Positions 36,931-45,778 of a stretch of 46,595 nucleotides of DNA are shown in pieces (positions within the stretch are counted from its first letter, which is position 1; each line of letters opens with the position of its first letter). Source of the DNA: a virus. A model generated the notes under the pieces. That model was not told where the DNA came from. It searched no databases and worked only from the letters and a program-made list of their open reading frames with translations. Where the stretch lies: IMG/VR virus record IMGVR_UViG_3300035459_000068, positions 1-46,595 of that record. One strand, given 5' to 3'. A program made the position numbers and the translations under genes.

Positions 36931-38223
36931 ATGACAACCGAAATTATTATTAACCCGGAACTTCGTGATTGGATTATACCGTTGAAACCCGAAGAATATT
37001 CGCAGTTAGAAAAATCTATTTTGTCAGAGGGGTGCCGTGATCCTATTGTTTTATGGAACGGCGTTGTAGTCGATGGGCACCACCGTTATAAAATATGCAC
37101 CGAACACAATATCTCATTTAAAACAATTGAAAAATCGTTTGAAGATATTGATGCTGCAAAAATATGGATGGTTGATAATCAGCTCGCACGCAGAAATCTT
37201 GAACCGATTCAGCGCGTGGCTCTCGTTATGAAGGGTGAAGAATTGGTTGCGAGAAAGGCGAAGGAAAATAAAGTGATCGCTGGGACATTATTCGGAGAAA
37301 ACCATCCAAAAGAAGAGGTTTCGATGAATTCATCAAATGCTCTCAAAGATACAAACATTAAAACAATCGGTCAATCTACATTACAAATTGAACCAACACT
37401 TGGAGGGGCAACAAAAAAAGAGATCGGTGAAGATTTGGTGAAACCAATCAACCAACAAACAACCCCAAAAGTAATTACTCCGATCCACACTAGAAAAGAA
37501 ATGGCAAAGCGCGCGGGTGTATCGGAACAAACATATGACCGTGCAAAAAAGGTTTTAACAGTTCTTAAAGAAAAATCACCAGAGGTATTTGATAAAGTCG
37601 TGCAGCAAGGAAAGGCTGCGGAGACTTCTGCATTTAAATCAATTAATAAAAATTATAGTGATATAGTTCGGGAAGAAAAAAAGATAGAAAGACAAAAAGA
37701 AATAGAGGATAATCCAGTATTACCCGATGGCAAATATAATGTTATTCTTGCTGATCCCCCGTGGATGTATAATTTTTCAGAAACTGTTAAGAGAGACATA
37801 GATACTAATCATTATCCGACGATGGAATTGGAAAACATTAAAAATCTTGCTCTGCCAATAGAAGATAATGCTATTCTATTGTTGTGGGCAACTGCACCAA
37901 AATTAGAAGAAGCAATAGAAGTTCTTAATGCGTGGGGGTTTGTTTATAAAACAAATGCTATTTGGGATAAAGAAAAAATAGGAATGGGGTACTGGTTCCG
38001 TGGTCAACACGAACTTTTACTTGTTGGCGTTAAAGGAGATTTTAAATCTCCGGAACCAGAAAATAGATATTCATCTGTTATAAGAAGTACACGCGGAGAA
38101 CATTCTTCAAAACCAGAAATTGTTTACGAAATGGTTGAAAAAATGTTTCCCAACAGAAAATATTTAGAAGTATTTGCACGAAATAATAGACCCGGATGGG
38201 TATCGTGGGGGAACCAAGTTTGA
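36931..38223 (+). CDS. ParB-like domain fused to MT-A70 DNA methyltransferase
   Basis: Residues about 1-110 form a ParB/sulfiredoxin-type N-terminus (GCRDPIVLWNGVVVDGHHRY; QLARRNLEPIQRVAL). A middle HTH-like segment follows (RKEMAKRAGVSEQTYDRAKK). Residues about 265-430 are an MT-A70 N6-adenine methyltransferase with DPPWMYNF and AILLLWATAP. The SD-preceded ATG 36931 is preferred to the TTG at 36913. The protein should methylate adenines in the element's DNA; ParB-MTase fusions are common in phages and plasmids. It overlaps a nuclease-like gene by 28 nt. Confidence 0.88.
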   Translation: MTTEIIINPELRDWIIPLKPEEYSQLEKSILSEGCRDPIVLWNGVVVDGHHRYKICTEHNISFKTIEKSFEDIDAAKIWMVDNQLARRNLEPIQRVALVMKGEELVARKAKENKVIAGTLFGENHPKEEVSMNSSNALKDTNIKTIGQSTLQIEPTLGGATKKEIGEDLVKPINQQTTPKVITPIHTRKEMAKRAGVSEQTYDRAKKVLTVLKEKSPEVFDKVVQQGKAAETSAFKSINKNYSDIVREEKKIERQKEIEDNPVLPDGKYNVILADPPWMYNFSETVKRDIDTNHYPTMELENIKNLALPIEDNAILLLWATAPKLEEAIEVLNAWGFVYKTNAIWDKEKIGMGYWFRGQHELLLVGVKGDFKSPEPENRYSSVIRSTRGEHSSKPEIVYEMVEKMFPNRKYLEVFARNNRPGWVSWGNQV

Positions 38224-38768
38224 CATTTAATGATGATCTGAAGTTTTCTCAAAGTAAAGAGGGTTCATTGGATAGAATATATTCTTTATATTTTGAAAAT
38301 ACAAATTCTATTAATAAAATAGATCGCATATCAGATATGAATAGACAAAGACATGGGATCGACACCGAAATAATATTAGCAAGTGGAGAGAAGGTCGTTA
38401 TACAAGAGAAATGGAGAAGAAGGAAATTCGAAGGTGATTTTTTAATTGAATGTTGTAGTGTGTGGAGATATCCAAGTTGTAGGAACCCCGGTTGGATTTA
38501 TACTGTAGATGCTGATTATATTTTCACGGTGTACGAGCAATCTGGAATCGTTAAAATTTATCCGGTTGTTCAACTAAAACTTGCGTGGTCAAATAATAAA
38601 GACAAGTGGCTAAAAGATGATCGTTATAAGAAAATATATGTAGAAAACAAACAACGAAATTTTAAAGATGATTATGACACTCTCTCCGTGGTAATACCTT
38701 GTGAGGAATTGGAGCGCGAAATAACAAAGGTTATGAAATTTGAGTATCAACAGAAGTTGGATATTTAA
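38196..38768 (+). CDS. PD-(D/E)XK-like nuclease candidate overlapping the methyltransferase
   Basis: Residues about 48-75 read RHGIDTEIILASGEKVVIQE followed by KW, matching the D-(beta strand)-(E/Q)xK core of PD-(D/E)XK nucleases. A cysteine pair and aromatic cluster (CCSVWRYPSCRNPGW) follow. ATG 38196 lies inside the methyltransferase gene; later starts (GTG 38205) are possible. The overlap with a DNA methyltransferase suggests a restriction partner. It could alternatively be a replication or repair nuclease. Confidence 0.6.
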   Translation: MGIVGEPSLTFNDDLKFSQSKEGSLDRIYSLYFENTNSINKIDRISDMNRQRHGIDTEIILASGEKVVIQEKWRRRKFEGDFLIECCSVWRYPSCRNPGWIYTVDADYIFTVYEQSGIVKIYPVVQLKLAWSNNKDKWLKDDRYKKIYVENKQRNFKDDYDTLSVVIPCEELEREITKVMKFEYQQKLDI

Positions 38769-38881
38769 TCATTATTTTGAACACGGTGAATCCGGCGCAA
38801 TATAACAAACCAAACTATTAAATACTTACGCGTCCTATAACATTATACGATTTGGGCATGATGTAATAAGCCCCGACCGTA
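38769..38881 (+). promoter_or_regulatory. Promoter region of the recombination operon
   Basis: ATTAAATACTTACGCG (near 38812-38827) resembles the element's TATA consensus. The leader contains a GGGC...GCCC hairpin (12-nt loop) ending 13 nt before ATG 38882. Confidence 0.4.
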
Positions 38882-39703
38882 ATGAACCGAACACCGAACA
38901 AAACGAAAAGGAGATCTGTTGTGATTGATCTAAACAAAATTTCTAAAAACACTCCTAAAAAGCCAAGGGTTATTATCTATGGCCCCGGAGGGATTGGGAA
39001 ATCCACCTTTGGTGCGATGGCTCCCGATCCAATTTTCATCTTGACCGAAGATGGTTTTGGTGATATTGAAGCCCCCGCTATTCCAACGGATGATGAAGGC
39101 AAACCGCGCGTTGCATCTTCATTTGATGAAGTGATGGAATGTATTCGGGCTCTTGCTATAGGAGATCATAATTATAAGACTCTTGTAATAGATTCGCTCG
39201 ATTGGCTTGAACCGCTTATTTGGAAATCTACATGCAAGCGTCTTAAAGTTGATTCCATTGAGGAACCCGGTTATGGGCGTGGGTATGTAGAAGCAATGCA
39301 GGAGTGGCAGGAATTTTTTGATGCTGTAACATATCTGCGCGATACGAAAGATATGACAGTTATTATGATCGCGCATTCGGTTGTAGTTAAAATCGAAGAC
39401 CCAATGCATTCTGCGTATGATAAGAACTGTCTTAAACTTCACAAGCGCGCGGCTGCAAAAGCAGCGGAGTATGCCGATGTGATTGGGTTCTGTGAACTTA
39501 AAACGTTGACACGTAGCGAGAAATCTGGATTTGATAAAACACGCAACATTGCTATGTCAACAGGAGAAAGGATTCTGCGCGTTTCTCCGGTTGCTGGTTG
39601 CGAGGCAAAAAAACGTTATCGTGCAATGCCAGATGAAATGCCGCTTGACTACACGGAATTTGCAAAGTATATTCCGGGCGGAGAAGTAACGAAAGAGGAA
39701 TGA
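38882..39703 (+). CDS. Sak4-like RecA-fold ATPase (phage recombinase)
   Basis: Walker A GPGGIGKST near residue 35, Walker B TLVIDSLDWLE near 102, and the sensor region MTVIMIAHS near 160, as in AAA_24/Sak4 proteins. It is the usual partner of a DUF669-type ssDNA-binding protein, which is encoded two genes later. Role: single-strand annealing or strand-exchange during replication-linked recombination. Length 273 is typical. Confidence 0.85.
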   Translation: MNRTPNKTKRRSVVIDLNKISKNTPKKPRVIIYGPGGIGKSTFGAMAPDPIFILTEDGFGDIEAPAIPTDDEGKPRVASSFDEVMECIRALAIGDHNYKTLVIDSLDWLEPLIWKSTCKRLKVDSIEEPGYGRGYVEAMQEWQEFFDAVTYLRDTKDMTVIMIAHSVVVKIEDPMHSAYDKNCLKLHKRAAAKAAEYADVIGFCELKTLTRSEKSGFDKTRNIAMSTGERILRVSPVAGCEAKKRYRAMPDEMPLDYTEFAKYIPGGEVTKEE

Positions 39704-39918
39704 AGATGGGATTCAAGGACGATGTAGAAAAACATATGGAGACCGAGTATCCAGAGTCGCATCCTCCGAAAAAGGAAATCCCGAAGAAAAAGAGATTTGC
39801 GATTCATATACCGGAACAAACGATATATGATGAATTTGATAGTTTGGAAGATGCTACATCATATGCAGATGATGAGTATCGTGGATATGATGAAATAACA
39901 GAAATTAAAGGAGACTGA
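39700..39918 (+). CDS. 72-residue charged protein
   Basis: MKMGFKDDVEKHMETEYPES then PPKKEIPKKKRFAIHIPEQT and an acidic tail (DDEYRGYDEITEIKGD). The start overlaps the upstream stop by 4 nt; the next ATG is 6 nt after the stop. Position between Sak4 and the DUF669-like gene suggests a recombination accessory. Function unknown. Confidence 0.6.
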   Translation: MKMGFKDDVEKHMETEYPESHPPKKEIPKKKRFAIHIPEQTIYDEFDSLEDATSYADDEYRGYDEITEIKGD

Positions 39919-39924
39919 TATAAA

Positions 39925-40416
39925 ATGACTGAATTAAATTTTAATTCCAATGATGTGGAACCAGCGACCGGACGCTTTGAATTGCTCCCGATTGACGATT
40001 TTTTGGCTGTAATTACTGAAAGTGCAATGGCCGATAATAAGAAGACAAAGGGAAAGCATTTGTCTTTGACATGGACTATTGTTGAAGGAGAATACAAGGA
40101 TCGTAAGGTCTTTTCAAATCTTAACCTTGTGAATGATAATCCGGATACAGTATCAATTGCGCAGAAAAATCTTTCAGCAATCTGCCGCGCGACCGGTGTT
40201 CTTCATCTGAAAGATTCTACTGAACTTCACGACAAGCCCGTTGTAATTTCCGTGGGTATTCGGAAGGGTAGTAATGGATATGAAGATTCAAACGTTATCA
40301 AGAAATTTTCACGCACTGACGGAAAAGAACTTGCTGATGTGACCGATGCAACACCGGCTGCAAAGAATGTCCCGGTAGGCGCGGCGAAGAAAGCCAAACC
40401 TTGGGAACGCCGATAA
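39925..40416 (+). CDS. DUF669-like single-strand DNA-binding protein
   Basis: An OB-fold-like protein: GRFELLPIDDFLAVITESAM, KGKHLSLTWTIVEGEYKDRK and VFSNLNLVNDNPDTVSIAQK follow the DUF669 pattern of phage proteins paired with Sak4. The C-terminus is a Lys/Ala tail ending KPWERR. GGAGAC lies just upstream of the ATG. Confidence 0.78.
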   Translation: MTELNFNSNDVEPATGRFELLPIDDFLAVITESAMADNKKTKGKHLSLTWTIVEGEYKDRKVFSNLNLVNDNPDTVSIAQKNLSAICRATGVLHLKDSTELHDKPVVISVGIRKGSNGYEDSNVIKKFSRTDGKELADVTDATPAAKNVPVGAAKKAKPWERR

Positions 40417-40447
40417 AATAATTTTAACCTCTTTTTTAAACAAAACA

Positions 40448-40456
40448 TTTATATAC
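40448..40456 (+). promoter_or_regulatory. TATA box of second zinc-ribbon/HNH cassette
   Basis: TTTATATAC followed by TATTACAACATATAA, centred 26 bp before ATG 40478 and closely similar to the box at 45749. Confidence 0.6.
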
Positions 40457-40477
40457 TATTACAACATATAAATTTAT

Positions 40478-40615
40478 ATGATAGTAATACAAAAAGAATG
40501 TAACCGATGTTTTCATAAATGGTTCCCACGTAGTGAAAACGAACCTGTGGAATGCCCCAAATGTCATTCGCCTCTCTGGAATAAAGAAAGAGTAAAAGGT
40601 GTTAAGAAAGAATGA
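40478..40615 (+). CDS. 45-residue zinc-ribbon protein (cassette 2)
   Basis: MIVIQKECNRCFHKWFPRSE ... VECPKCHSPLWNK: two CxxC knuckles plus W-FPR and a basic tail. Leaderless from the TATA at 40448. The HNH gene starts 2 nt after its stop, exactly as at 4.8 kb. Confidence 0.65.
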   Translation: MIVIQKECNRCFHKWFPRSENEPVECPKCHSPLWNKERVKGVKKE

Positions 40616-40617
40616 CA

Positions 40618-41680
40618 ATGCCTAAAGATCCTATAAAACGTGAAGAAACATTAAAAAGAATGAGTGAAGCAGGAAAAAAAATATTATGAAAACCCAGCGA
40701 ATCGAAAACATGCAAGTGAAATGACTACCAAATATTTTGAAAATCCAGATAATAGAAAAGCTGCAAGTGAGCGAGTAACAAAATACTATAAAGACAATCC
40801 AGAAGCAAGAGAAAAAGATAGGCAGGGTCAAATAAAAAGATTTGAAGATCCTGAACAACGAAGATTGAGTGGGTTATCGCATATTGGGTGGAAACCTTCA
40901 GACGAAACGAGAAAACATATGAGTGAATCTCATATGGGGGATAAAAACGCAAATTATGGTAAGCATCCAAGCGAAGACACCATAAAAAAGATAAGTGTGG
41001 GGGTGAGCAAATATTTTGAAGACCCCAAGCATAGAGAAGAATCAAGTATTGCTGCAAAAGAAAGAATGAAAGATCAAAGTATTCGTGATAAAATAAGTAA
41101 ATCTTTAATTGGAAAACACCCCTCTGAAGAAACACGCATAAAACATAGTATATTGATGATTGGGAATACTTATAGTAAGGGTAAAACACCTTCTAAAGAA
41201 ACATGTAAAAAATTGAGTGTTGCTAATAGTGGAGAAAATCATTATAATTGGAAAGGTGGAATTTCATATCTTCCATATTGTCCTAAATTTAATAAGCCAT
41301 TAAAACAGAATGTCAGAAATTTCTTTGGTGATAAATGTGTATTATGTGAGAGAACCAAGGAAGAAAATAATAATAAAGATCTTGCAGTCCACCATGTATT
41401 TACAGAAAAAATGGCATGTTGTGAAAATAAAATAGAAGAAATGGAATCAATAAGAAAACGTTTGCCAATTGGAGTCGCACGATTTGGTGATGATAAATTT
41501 TCCGAAGAAGAAATTATGTATATAAGAATGATGGTTCCCTTATGTACAAAATGCCACGGGAAACAAAACAATAATAGTGAAAAGTTACCATATGAGCAGA
41601 CGGTATATAGAAAATTCTTTACAGAATTGATATTAAACAAATATAATGGGAAATGTTATTCGGAGGAGAAAAAACAATGA
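40618..41680 (+). pseudogene. NUMOD3/HNH endonuclease, frame interrupted in an A8 tract
   Basis: ATG 40618 gives MPKDPIKREETLKRMSEAGKK, then the frame ends at TGA 40687-40689. The rest continues in another frame from about 40682 (YYENPANRKHASEMTTKYFE...). One base fewer in the A8 run (GGAAAAAAAATATTATG) would join them as AGKKYYENP. The body has DP/NP repeats (NRKAASERVTKYYKDNPE), NUMOD3 motifs (SDETRKHMSESHMG, GKHPSEETRIKHS), and an HNH with CVLCERTKEENN, LAVHHVFTEKMA and PLCTKCHGKQ. Translation could also start at GTG 40664. Slippage, a sequencing error or real inactivation are all possible. Confidence 0.7.
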
Positions 41681-42654
41681 CCAAACTACCACTACCCCCA
41701 CACACAGAAACGATTGACTTGATTTATAAAGGCTATCTTGATCGTGTTAAAGACTTCCGCCGTCCACATCTCGGAGCTTCGGTAATCGGAAAGGAGTGCC
41801 CACGCGCTCTCTGGATGGATTTTAGGTGGATGAGCGATCCGGGATTTGAATCGCGCGTCCTTCGATTGTTTGAGTCTGGGTACAAAGAAGAAGATCGCAT
41901 TATTGAGAATCTTCGCTCTGTTGGCATTACTGTATATTCAAGAGATCCAACGAGCGGTGAGCAACTTCATTTTAATGAGGAAGGATTTGGCCATTTTTCC
42001 GGTTCACTCGACGGTATAGGGGTTGGGTTCCCAGAAGCGCCAAAGACTTATCATGTTCTGGAGTGCAAGACTTCATCGAAAAAGTTGTATGATAAGTTAG
42101 TGAAAGAAGGCGTAGAGAAAGCAAAATACCAACACTATTGTCAGATGCAAGTGTACATGAGGTGGGCGAAACTTGATCGTGCTTTCTACATTGTTTGTTG
42201 TAAAGATGACGACCGCCTGTATGGAGAACGCGTATATTTCGATAAGGACGTGACCGACAGATTGGTTGAAAAAGCGAAAAGGGTTATTTACACCCCCACG
42301 CCACTGGAAAGACTCTGCGAATCGGCAACAGATTTTCGATGCAAATTCTGCGACCACGCGGATTTGTGTTGGCACGACGCGCTACCACTCGTCAGTTGTC
42401 GCACCTGTGCTTTTTCCACCCCCGAAGTAGACGGCACGTGGACGTGTGGACGTTTTGAGAAAAAGATGATTAGTGAGTTTGAACAGAAGACCGCGTGTGA
42501 GAACCACATTTTTATTCCGAATTTGGTTCCTCTACAGTTAATTGGTGCAGACCCGGAAAGGGGCACCATAGAATACGAGGGTAATATTATAAATGGTGCG
42601 GGGAATGTATTGAGTGTGGATTTGGAAAAGGAGATAAATAAAAGAAGGGATTAA
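41677..42654 (+). CDS. Cas4/RecB-like PD-(D/E)XK nuclease with Cys cluster
   Basis: ATG 41677 (MTKLPLPPHTETIDLIYKGY) overlaps the HNH stop (ATGA). Core motifs: GHFSGSLDGIG with D, YHVLECKTSSKK (ExK), QMQVYMRW. Then CESATDFRCKFCDHADLCW and CRTCAFSTPEVDGTWTC, giving an iron-sulphur or zinc cluster as in Cas4/AddB-type nucleases. It is part of the phage-style recombination set, probably a single-strand exonuclease. The 325-residue length is within the family range. Confidence 0.82.
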   Translation: MTKLPLPPHTETIDLIYKGYLDRVKDFRRPHLGASVIGKECPRALWMDFRWMSDPGFESRVLRLFESGYKEEDRIIENLRSVGITVYSRDPTSGEQLHFNEEGFGHFSGSLDGIGVGFPEAPKTYHVLECKTSSKKLYDKLVKEGVEKAKYQHYCQMQVYMRWAKLDRAFYIVCCKDDDRLYGERVYFDKDVTDRLVEKAKRVIYTPTPLERLCESATDFRCKFCDHADLCWHDALPLVSCRTCAFSTPEVDGTWTCGRFEKKMISEFEQKTACENHIFIPNLVPLQLIGADPERGTIEYEGNIINGAGNVLSVDLEKEINKRRD

Positions 42655-42656
42655 AA

Positions 42657-42815
42657 ATGTGCATCAAAACAACATCCATAAAACACCCAAACACCAATTG
42701 TTGTAACAACCCAACATGCGACGTTTCATTAACCCCGCCGTTTCTTGAAAAAGCCCGGTGTGCGAATCGTGGGAAGTTTTGTAGTGAGTGTGGGAAGTTT
42801 AACCCCAACCCTTAA
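42657..42815 (+). CDS. 52-residue Cys-rich protein
   Basis: MCIKTTSIKHPNTNCCNNPT with a second half CANRGKFCSECGKFN. Eight cysteines in zinc-knuckle-like groups. Starts 2 nt after the nuclease stop. Function unknown. Confidence 0.55.
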   Translation: MCIKTTSIKHPNTNCCNNPTCDVSLTPPFLEKARCANRGKFCSECGKFNPNP

Positions 42816-42840
42816 ATACAATCAACGCGTATAAGTTATT

Positions 42841-43227
42841 ATGACTTATAACCTAGTTGCAAAACACATTGGTGTTGATTCCGGAACAATTCTTTTGGCG
42901 GATAAGGATTTTTATGGAAAGGATCACCAATCAATTGGTAGACAGTATCAGAAGATGTTTGCTGTTGAACCGGGCGAGTATAAATTAGATTGGGAAATTA
43001 AAACCACTTTTATGGGTGATATTAAAGGATCTGGTATTATTAACATTACATCAGGCAGATTTGTTGTAAGCGATCCTTGTTATATTGTTGCGGAAGATGA
43101 TTGGGATGATCTTTTAACTACGACCAATTATTTTGAAAATGCGCCCGAAGGAACCATTGTGTTGAATCGGATGGGTGGGGATGGGATTTATGATGTTGGG
43201 ATAGTGTTAGAGAAGATAAACTTATAA
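42841..43227 (+). CDS. 128-residue phage-like protein
   Basis: Leaderless with TTAAATAC centred 26 bp upstream. GDIKGSGIINITSGRFVVSD followed by PCYIV is a conserved block of uncharacterised phage and plasmid proteins; the C-terminus has NRMGGDGIYDVGIVLEK. Beta-rich. Function unknown. Confidence 0.62.
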   Translation: MTYNLVAKHIGVDSGTILLADKDFYGKDHQSIGRQYQKMFAVEPGEYKLDWEIKTTFMGDIKGSGIINITSGRFVVSDPCYIVAEDDWDDLLTTTNYFENAPEGTIVLNRMGGDGIYDVGIVLEKINL

Positions 43228-43265
43228 ATACTTTCCCACCAATAGATAACTAGGAAGTTATGTAA

Positions 43266-44894
43266 ATGGCATTAACATTAAGACCTTACCAAGAGCAGGC
43301 AATCTCCGATCTGTTTGAATACTGGAGTTCGGGAAAAGGTATAGCGCCCCTTGTGGTCATTTCGACCGGTGGCGGCAAGAGCCGGGTAATGGCATCTTTC
43401 ATTGAAAGGGTTCTTCAGGAATCACCATATATTCATATAATGGTTTTGGCTCACGTGAGAGAGCTGGTTCAGCAGAACTACGATGAATTTATCGCGCTCT
43501 GCCCCAATGCAAACGCCGGAATTTATTCAGCTGGGCTTCATTCTCGTGATATGAAAAATTCTGTAATCTTTGCAGGCATTCAAAGCGTCTACAATAAAGT
43601 ATTTCAATTTCCATATAAAATAGATATCGTCATAATTGACGAGGCGCAGTCTATATCGCCCAACGAAAACACACGATATGGAAAGTTTTTGAAAGATGTC
43701 AAGACAGCCTCACCACGTGTGGTTATATGGGGAACCACCGCCACTCCTTATAGGACAAATGACGGGGTGTTGTTCGAAGGAAAAGATAGATTGTTTGATG
43801 GTATTGCACATTGTACGGATTTAAAATATCTTATTAAGGAAGGATATTTAGTTCCCATTGTGTCAAAAAGTGGCGTTAAAAAAATAGACTTGAAAGATGT
43901 CCACATTCAAGCGGGAGATTATAATCAACGGGAACTGGCACACGCTGCTAGTGACCCAGAACTTATCAAATTAGCAGTCGAGGAGATTGTTCAATACGGA
44001 AAAAGTAGAAGAGCGTGGTTGGTTTATTGTTCCGGCATTGCACATGCAGAACGAGTTGCAAATGAAATTCGAAAGCATGGTGTAGATTGTAAAGTTCTCA
44101 CAGGGCAAACAAAACTCGAAGAACGGGATAAAATTGTAAGTGATTTTAGGAATGGAAAATTAAAATGTATTTGTAACGTTGGTGTGTTGACGATTGGATT
44201 TAATGCGCCAATAACCGATATGATATGTCTGCTTTTTTCGACTATCAGTACAGGGAAATACGTGCAGGTCGTGGGCCGAGGAGCGAGGACGTATCCGGGG
44301 AAGACGGAGTGCCTATTATTGGACTACGGAGAAAATGTTTTAAAACATGGACTATTAGATGAAATCGATCCTATTAGAACTAAAGATACATTTGGTGTAG
44401 TTAAATCCCCCCCGCCAATGAAAGATTGCCCGAAGTGCAAAGCAATTATCCATGCGCGTGTTATGAAGTGTCCCGCATGTGGATATGATTTCCCATTGCC
44501 AGAAGCGGAAGCGAAGCATGGCACAGAAGCTTATAGCGGGGCTGTATTATCCGATCAAATAAAACCCTACATTATAGATGTAGTAGACACCTACGTTTCC
44601 AAACACTCAAAACCCGGAAAAATCCCGTCTGTAAAAGTAGAGTTTATTGATAGAATGGACAGATCGTACCCAATATGGATCTGCGCCGACCACAGGGGAT
44701 ATGCCGGGGAAAAAGCACATGCACTTATAAAACAGCTCGGCGGCAAGGCAAGTAGTGTCGAGGAAGCATTAAAAGAGTACCCAAATTGGCGGAAAGTTGA
44801 AAAGATTGAAGTCCGACCCGACGGGAAATTTACACGGGTAACCGGTTTTGTCTTTGCAAAGGGGCAATCGACGCAACAGAAGTTGGAGGGGTGA
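43266..44894 (+). CDS. RadD-like superfamily 2 DNA helicase with zinc ribbon
   Basis: Motif I STGGGKSRVM, motif II VIIDEAQS (DEAQ), motif III WGTTATPYR, motif VI QVVGRGARTYPGK. A zinc ribbon CPKCKAIIHARVMKCPACGY follows the second RecA domain, as in RadD/YejH helicases. A C-terminal OB-like domain ends FAKGQSTQQKLEG. The family works in branched-DNA processing and recombination. At 542 residues it is full length. TTATAAATAC at 43222-43231 is its likely promoter. Confidence 0.88.
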   Translation: MALTLRPYQEQAISDLFEYWSSGKGIAPLVVISTGGGKSRVMASFIERVLQESPYIHIMVLAHVRELVQQNYDEFIALCPNANAGIYSAGLHSRDMKNSVIFAGIQSVYNKVFQFPYKIDIVIIDEAQSISPNENTRYGKFLKDVKTASPRVVIWGTTATPYRTNDGVLFEGKDRLFDGIAHCTDLKYLIKEGYLVPIVSKSGVKKIDLKDVHIQAGDYNQRELAHAASDPELIKLAVEEIVQYGKSRRAWLVYCSGIAHAERVANEIRKHGVDCKVLTGQTKLEERDKIVSDFRNGKLKCICNVGVLTIGFNAPITDMICLLFSTISTGKYVQVVGRGARTYPGKTECLLLDYGENVLKHGLLDEIDPIRTKDTFGVVKSPPPMKDCPKCKAIIHARVMKCPACGYDFPLPEAEAKHGTEAYSGAVLSDQIKPYIIDVVDTYVSKHSKPGKIPSVKVEFIDRMDRSYPIWICADHRGYAGEKAHALIKQLGGKASSVEEALKEYPNWRKVEKIEVRPDGKFTRVTGFVFAKGQSTQQKLEG

Positions 44895-44897
44895 AAG

Positions 44898-45167
44898 GTG
44901 ACAACACCGATACAAGAAGCAAGAGATATGAGAAGAACGGGAGCGTGCGATCCAATTGTATTTGAATTCTTTATATCTGGAATTGCGTGTTTTGCGTTTT
45001 CGCTTATCGTATTACACCTTCTACCAAATAACACGCCACCATTAGTGGCAGCACCGATTTTATATTTTGGTGTAATAATGTTTATTATATCTATTATTGC
45101 ATTGATGTATATGGTATATGTTAGATTTTGTAATTGGGTTGTGAAGAGATTGAAGGAGGAAGGATAA
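44898..45167 (+). CDS. Membrane protein with two to three TM segments
   Basis: Starts with GTG 44898, 3 nt after the helicase stop, with GGAGGGGTGAAAG overlapping the end of the helicase gene. Hydrophobic segments: ISGIACFAFSLIVLHLL, PLVAAPILYFGVIMFIISII. Basic tail. Function unknown. Confidence 0.6.
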   Translation: MTTPIQEARDMRRTGACDPIVFEFFISGIACFAFSLIVLHLLPNNTPPLVAAPILYFGVIMFIISIIALMYMVYVRFCNWVVKRLKEEG

Positions 45168-45448
45168 TGTCAAACCTAAACTATATCGAAACCTACGATT
45201 GCATTAAGAACCCAGAACCATGCGATCTTATTCGCATGATAAAAGGCATGTGGGCATACGCAGACATTGGTTATTTTAAATATGATAAAGACACGCGAGA
45301 ACTTGAATTACACACCGGCGGATGGAGTGGTAATGAAGAAATAATCAGTGCTCTTGAAAAGAATAAAACGTTTTGGATATTGTATTGGCAAAAGACGGAA
45401 CGTAGTGGACATTATTATTTTAATATAAAGAAGAGGAAGATAAAATGA
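45167..45448 (+). CDS. 93-residue protein, phage-like
   Basis: ATG 45167 (MSNLNYIETYDCIKNPEPCD) shares one base with the upstream TAA. Sequence LELHTGGWSGNEEIISALEK and FWILYWQKTERSGHYYFNI is the core of a widespread small phage protein of unknown role. ATGA overlap with the next gene. Confidence 0.65.
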   Translation: MSNLNYIETYDCIKNPEPCDLIRMIKGMWAYADIGYFKYDKDTRELELHTGGWSGNEEIISALEKNKTFWILYWQKTERSGHYYFNIKKRKIK

Positions 45449-45726
45449 CAACAACACCATACTATGAATACACACAAGAACAACACGACGAAATAGTTAT
45501 GAATCTTTTGAAGATTCAAATAAATCTGCCTGTCGATAAAGCAGATCGCGAGTGCAGAATAATCGACGGCGCGGTTAAAGATATTTATAAAATTTTATAT
45601 GCGAAGACCGAACAAAAAGTATATAACTCGGTAACAGGAAAGTATTATACTATTCATGAACGATCTAGTAAATATGATGGTGAGGTAAAGGGATTGTGGA
45701 AGAAGAATGATGAAAAATCTTTATAA
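45445..45726 (+). CDS. 93-residue protein of unknown function
   Basis: MTTTPYYEYTQEQHDEIVMN opens a helical protein with DKADRECRIIDGAVKDIYKI and a beta hairpin KVYNSVTGKYYTIHE. Coupled to the upstream gene. No family recognised. Confidence 0.6.
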   Translation: MTTTPYYEYTQEQHDEIVMNLLKIQINLPVDKADRECRIIDGAVKDIYKILYAKTEQKVYNSVTGKYYTIHERSSKYDGEVKGLWKKNDEKSL

Positions 45727-45748
45727 ATATCTATTCCGAATAGAAACA

Positions 45749-45757
45749 TTTTTATAC
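45749..45757 (+). promoter_or_regulatory. TATA box of third zinc-ribbon/HNH cassette
   Basis: TTTTTATAC followed by TATAACACCATACATATAA, centred 26 bp before ATG 45779; nearly the same sequence as at 40448. Confidence 0.6.
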
Positions 45758-45778
45758 TATAACACCATACATATAAGT

